The notes under the pieces were generated by a model that was not told where the DNA came from, made no database searches, and saw nothing but the letters and a program-made list of their open reading frames with translations. Source: Parvibaculum sp. (lineage in GTDB: Bacteria; Pseudomonadota; Alphaproteobacteria; Parvibaculales; Parvibaculaceae). From it: a stretch of 37,926 nucleotides of DNA. The position numbers and the translations under genes were made by a program. Of this stretch, positions 34,867 through 37,926 are shown one piece after another. Each line of letters begins with the position of its first letter. The first letter of the stretch is position 1. The stretch spans positions 1 through 37,926 of the forward strand of contig JARLIS010000045.1 in assembly GCA_031291615.1 (NCBI GenBank), given 5' to 3'.

Positions 34867-35775
34867 GTGACAAAAGCCAGATTTCTTGTTGCGGCGGGTA
34901 TGGCCGCCCTTGTCGGGGTTCCGGCTTTCATGTCGCAGAGCGCGCGCGCGGACGACACGGATTTGCGGGCGGTCAACAACCGGCTAGACCGGCTGGAGCG
35001 CAGCGTCAACGATCTCCAGCAGCAGAGCTATGGCGGCGGCTCGTCCTCGTCGGGCGGCAGCGCGCCCGCAGGTGGCGGCTCCGCAAGTTCGGCCGATACG
35101 CAGGCCCGGCTCAACGATATCGAGGAGCAGATGCGCTCGCTGACGGGCCGCATCGACGAACTCAGCCACAAGATCGACCAGACGGCGCAAGACCTCCAGA
35201 GCTACAAGGCCGATACGGACCTCCGCTTCAAGGACGTGCAGGGCGGCGCGGGCGCCGCTCCCGCCCCGGCCGCAGGCGCTCCGGCAGCAGCCGGCGGTGC
35301 GCCGATGCCGCTGAAGCCCGGCGCAACGGCCGGCGCTTCCGCCCCCGCAGCGGCGGCCCCGGCCGCGCCGACAGTGACGCTGCCCAACGGCACGCCGCAG
35401 GTTCAATATGATTTTGCGATCGACCTTCTGAAGCGCGGCCAGTTCCCGCAGGCGCGCGATGCGCTGAAGCAGTTCCTTGTCGAGCATCCGAAGGACCCGC
35501 TTGCCGGCAATGCGCAATATTGGCTCGGCGAAACCTATTACGTGCAGGGCCAGTACAAGGACGCCGCCGACAGCTTCCTCAAGGGCTACACGACCTATTC
35601 GAAAAGCTCGAAGGCGCCGGACAGCCTGTTGAAGCTCGGCATGACCTTGTCGCAGCTCGGCCAGAAGGATGCGGCCTGCGCCACCTTCGGCCAGTTGAAG
35701 GAACAGTTCCCGAACGCATCGCCCGCCGTCGTCGCGCGCAACAAGCAGGAGCGCCAGAAGGCGCATTGCAGTTGA
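34867..35775 (+). CDS. cpoB: Cell division coordinator CpoB (YbgF)
   Basis: Encodes 302 residues from a GTG at 34867 (GAGGCGGAACAG upstream). Signal peptide about 1-28 (AFMSQSARA-DD). Coiled-coil parts at about 32-50 and 77-117 (ARLNDIEEQMRSLTGRIDELSHKID), with a Gly/Ser/Ala linker between. An Ala/Pro/Gly-rich linker at about 125-175 is followed by TPR units (YDFAIDLLKRGQFPQARDALKQF, AQYWLGETYYVQGQYKDAADSFL). It links Tol-Pal action with cell wall synthesis at division. Confidence 0.94.
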   Translation: MTKARFLVAAGMAALVGVPAFMSQSARADDTDLRAVNNRLDRLERSVNDLQQQSYGGGSSSSGGSAPAGGGSASSADTQARLNDIEEQMRSLTGRIDELSHKIDQTAQDLQSYKADTDLRFKDVQGGAGAAPAPAAGAPAAAGGAPMPLKPGATAGASAPAAAAPAAPTVTLPNGTPQVQYDFAIDLLKRGQFPQARDALKQFLVEHPKDPLAGNAQYWLGETYYVQGQYKDAADSFLKGYTTYSKSSKAPDSLLKLGMTLSQLGQKDAACATFGQLKEQFPNASPAVVARNKQERQKAHCS

Positions 35776-35778
35776 AGC

Positions 35779-37101
35779 ATGTCTTCGTCGCGCGCATCGC
35801 CGGGGTCAGAGAGCGGGGGCCCGGTCGGCGCGGCTGAATTCGCAAAATGGATGACGCCGCTGAAGCCGGCGGCGCGTATCGCGGTGGCTTTCTCGGGCGG
35901 GCCGGACTCGCTTGCGCTTCTCTTTCTTGCCGCGCGCTGGGCGAAGGCGCGCAAGCGTCCTCTCATCGCGCTGACCGTCGATCACGGGCTTCGCGCCGCA
36001 TCGGGCGCGGAGGCGCGGGAAGCCGCAGGCATGGCGAAAGCGCTCGGCGTTCCGCATCGCATTCTCGTCTGGCGCGGCGCAAAGCCGAAGGCGGGCCTGC
36101 AAGCCGCCGCCCGGACCGCGCGTTACCGGCTGCTTGCCGAAGCCTGCATGCTTGAAGGCGCGGGCGATCTTCTCGTCGCGCATCATCTGGAAGACCAGGC
36201 CGAAACATTTCTGCTGCGGCTCGCGCGTGGCAGCGGCGTCGACGGGCTTGCAGGCATGGCGGCGGTGCGCGATCTCGGCGGGGTGCGCCTTGTCCGGCCT
36301 CTGCTCGACGTGCCGCGTGCGCGCCTTCTCGCAACGGTTGCGAAGTCGGGGCTCAAACCGATCCTCGATCCGAGCAATGAGAACGAGCGCTTCGACCGCG
36401 TGAAGGCGCGGCAGATGATGGGCACGCTTTCGGCGCTCGGCCTCGATGCGCGGCGGCTCGCCGATACGGCGGCGCATATGGCGCGGGTGCGGACGGCGCT
36501 CGAAGCGGAGGCGCGGGCGTTCATCGCCGGTCACGTGCGGCTTGCGCCCGAAGGCTTTGTCCGCTTCGACGCTCGGGCGCTTTCCGCAGCGCCGGAAGAA
36601 ATCGGCCTCCGCGTGCTGGCCGATATTCTGAAATGCATCGGCGGCAGCGACTATCCTCCGCGCTTCGAGGCGCTGGCTTCGCTTTACGCGGCGATACGGG
36701 CGGGCGATCTCGGGCGCGGGCGCACGCTCAACGGCTGCAAGCTCGTCGCCGCGCCGTCCGGCGTTTTCGTAGTGCGCGAGGCGGCGATGGCGCTTGCGGC
36801 CCCGCCTGTACGGCTGAAGGCAGGCGAGAGGGCGCAATGGGACGGGCGCTTCGCTGTGACTTTTGCGCGCAGCGGCGGGAAGGGCGGATCGCTCGAAATT
36901 CGCGCGCTGGGGCCATCGGGGCTTGCCGCCGTCAAGGCGAAGAGCTTGCCCCTGCCGGAGGCGCCCAAGGCGGCCCTGCCGGTTCTGCCCGCGCTCTGGC
37001 GAGGTGAAAAGCTCCTCGCGGCATCCCATATCGGGGCGGTGGCGGAAGGTTATCGGCTCGATGCGGAGCCGGTGCGGCGGGGGCTCTTCGGCCCGGCGTA
37101 A
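35779..37101 (+). CDS. tilS: tRNA(Ile)-lysidine synthetase TilS
   Basis: Encodes 440 residues from ATG 35779, three bases after cpoB. The PP-loop ATP site is AVAFSGGPDSLAL with SGGPDS at 39-44; ALTVDHGLRAAS, AARTARYRLL and LLVAHHLEDQAETFLLRLARGSG follow. TilS adds lysine to C34 of tRNA-Ile(CAU) so that it reads AUA. The C-terminal part is divergent. The pairing cpoB-tilS-ftsH is a common order. Confidence 0.93.
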   Translation: MSSSRASPGSESGGPVGAAEFAKWMTPLKPAARIAVAFSGGPDSLALLFLAARWAKARKRPLIALTVDHGLRAASGAEAREAAGMAKALGVPHRILVWRGAKPKAGLQAAARTARYRLLAEACMLEGAGDLLVAHHLEDQAETFLLRLARGSGVDGLAGMAAVRDLGGVRLVRPLLDVPRARLLATVAKSGLKPILDPSNENERFDRVKARQMMGTLSALGLDARRLADTAAHMARVRTALEAEARAFIAGHVRLAPEGFVRFDARALSAAPEEIGLRVLADILKCIGGSDYPPRFEALASLYAAIRAGDLGRGRTLNGCKLVAAPSGVFVVREAAMALAAPPVRLKAGERAQWDGRFAVTFARSGGKGGSLEIRALGPSGLAAVKAKSLPLPEAPKAALPVLPALWRGEKLLAASHIGAVAEGYRLDAEPVRRGLFGPA

Positions 37102-37158
37102 CCCTGCCTTTACGCGGGTTCTTCATAATCAAGCCAATGGAGGGAATGGGAAACGGCA

Positions 37159-37187
37159 CTTGGTAAATGCAGCCGGGGCCCCTATCT
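37159..37187 (+). promoter_or_regulatory. Candidate sigma-32 (RpoH) promoter of ftsH
   Basis: CTTG (37159-37162) and CCTATCT (37181-37187) are 18 bases apart, close to the alphaproteobacterial heat-shock consensus CTTG-N17-18-CYTAT-T. It lies about 100 bases upstream of ftsH, a gene known to be heat-induced in other bacteria. Confidence 0.5.
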
Positions 37188-37288
37188 TTACAGATTAGAA
37201 GCACTCAAGGGCGGGGCGGTGGGCCTTTCGGCAAACTGGCATGCGCCCTGCTAGATGCACCCTATCCAGGTGACAGAAGGTCAAGCCG

Positions 37289-37926
37289 TTGTCCAATTTC
37301 AAGAATTTCGCTCTGTGGGTGATCATCGCGCTGCTTCTCGTGGCGCTGTTCAATCTCTTCCAGAGCCCGATGCAGCAGACGTCCACCAGCGATATCGATT
37401 TTTCGCGTCTCCTCTCCGAGGTCGACTCCGGGAACATTCGCGACGTGACGATCGCAGGCGACAACATCACCGGCCATTACACCAATGGCGGGGCGTTCCA
37501 CACCTATGCGCCGACCGATCCGACGCTGGTGAACCGCCTCTATGACAAGGGTGTGCAGATCAAGGCGAAGCCGTCGGACGAGAACGTGCCTTCGATCCTC
37601 GGCGTGCTCGTCTCCTGGTTCCCGATGCTGTTGCTGATCGGCGTCTGGGTTTTCTTCATGCGCCAGATGCAGGGCGGCGGCGGCAAGGCCATGGGCTTCG
37701 GCAAGTCCAAGGCGAAGCTGCTGACCGAACGCCATGGCCGCGTGACCTTCGACGACGTCGCCGGCATCGACGAGGCGAAGGACGATCTCACCGAGATCGT
37801 CGAGTTCCTGCGCGACCCGGCAAAGTTCCAGCGGCTCGGCGGCCGCATTCCCAAGGGCGTGCTGCTCGTCGGACCTCCCGGCACCGGCAAGACGCTGCTT
37901 GCGCGCGCCATTGCGGGCGAGGCCAA
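37289..37926 (+). CDS. ftsH: ATP-dependent zinc metalloprotease FtsH (5' part)
   Basis: Starts at TTG 37289 (SNFKNFALW as residues 2-10), with AGAAGG nine bases upstream. It is open to the window end, giving 212 residues. Membrane segments at about 6-24 and 103-124 enclose a periplasmic domain ([21 protein letters not shown]). The AAA module begins [23 protein letters not shown], with Walker A GPPGTGKT at 195-202. Walker B, SRH and the HEXXH zinc site lie beyond the window. FtsH is a membrane-bound hexamer that degrades membrane and regulatory proteins, including RpoH in E. coli. Confidence 0.96.
   Translation, partial: MSNFKNFALWVIIALLLVALFNLFQSPMQQTSTSDIDFSRLLSEVDSGNIRDVTIAGDNITGHYTNGGAFHTYAPTDPTLVNRLYDKGVQIKAKPSDENVPSILGVLVSWFPMLLLIGVWVFFMRQMQGGGGKAMGFGKSKAKLLTERHGRVTFDDVAGIDEAKDDLTEIVEFLRDPAKFQRLGGRIPKGVLLVGPPGTGKTLLARAIAGEA

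Noticed and set aside
1..37926. tRNA, rRNA, CRISPR array or intact insertion sequence
   Set aside because: No cloverleaf with a T-loop GTTCRA motif in context, no regularly spaced repeats and no transposase were found by eye.

Overview
The window reads as chromosomal DNA of a GC-rich alphaproteobacterium, probably in or near the Hyphomicrobiales/Parvibaculaceae; the genus is a guess from overall similarity. The evidence for the class is the alphaproteobacterial family content (TrcR/DUF1013, DUF1192, DUF1465, DUF4164, a 6S RNA between zapA and a 5-formyltetrahydrofolate cyclo-ligase gene, an L31 protein without zinc cysteines) and the gene order ruvC-ruvA-ruvB-ybgC-tolQRAB-pal-cpoB-tilS-ftsH. 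Almost everything is core genome. One short low-GC stretch, about 25.5-26.4 kb, is clearly foreign or decayed.

Layout. 0-3.3 kb: ygiQ (radical SAM), preceded by an inverted repeat pair and followed by an unrecognised secreted protein. 3.4-6.1 kb, minus strand: trcR, a SYLF-domain secreted protein and a quinone oxidoreductase. 6.2-7.3 kb: DUF1192, a strongly structured candidate small RNA with an intrinsic terminator, and DUF1465. 7.4-11.5 kb: rpmE (minus), an ABC exporter, a membrane-anchored paraoxonase-like lactonase/arylesterase, a 104-bp element with perfect 21-bp inverted ends, and a small conserved protein.

11.5-15.5 kb, minus strand: efp, an inositol-monophosphatase-family gene, then a three-gene set: a secreted OmpA-like protein, a MotA/ExbB-like channel and a MotB-like stator with a long coiled coil. 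This set has the parts of a proton-driven, peptidoglycan-anchored stator with no flagellar genes near it. 15.5-21.7 kb, minus strand: thiE and the central-carbon operon tkt-gap-pgk-fba (class I aldolase), closed by an intrinsic terminator. 21.9-25.3 kb, plus strand: DUF4164, zapA, 6S RNA, 5-FCL, a YmdB-type metallophosphoesterase and a CgeB-like glycosyltransferase.

25.5-26.4 kb holds a truncated AAA ATPase bounded by a 50-bp imperfect direct repeat. 26.5-37.9 kb, plus strand: yebC, ruvCAB (with ATGA/GTGA stop-start overlaps), the complete Tol-Pal envelope machine, tilS, and the 5' part of ftsH behind a sigma-32-like promoter; ftsH runs off the window end.

The strongest leads for something less described are the structured RNA at about 6.47-6.64 kb, the stator-like operon at 11.5-14.0 kb, the paraoxonase-like gene with all metal ligands preserved, the 21-bp inverted-repeat element at 11.1 kb, and the repeat-bounded ATPase remnant. 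I do not see a complete novel multi-gene system. No tRNA, rRNA, CRISPR array or intact insertion sequence was seen. Promoters, RNA ends and start codons are read by eye.
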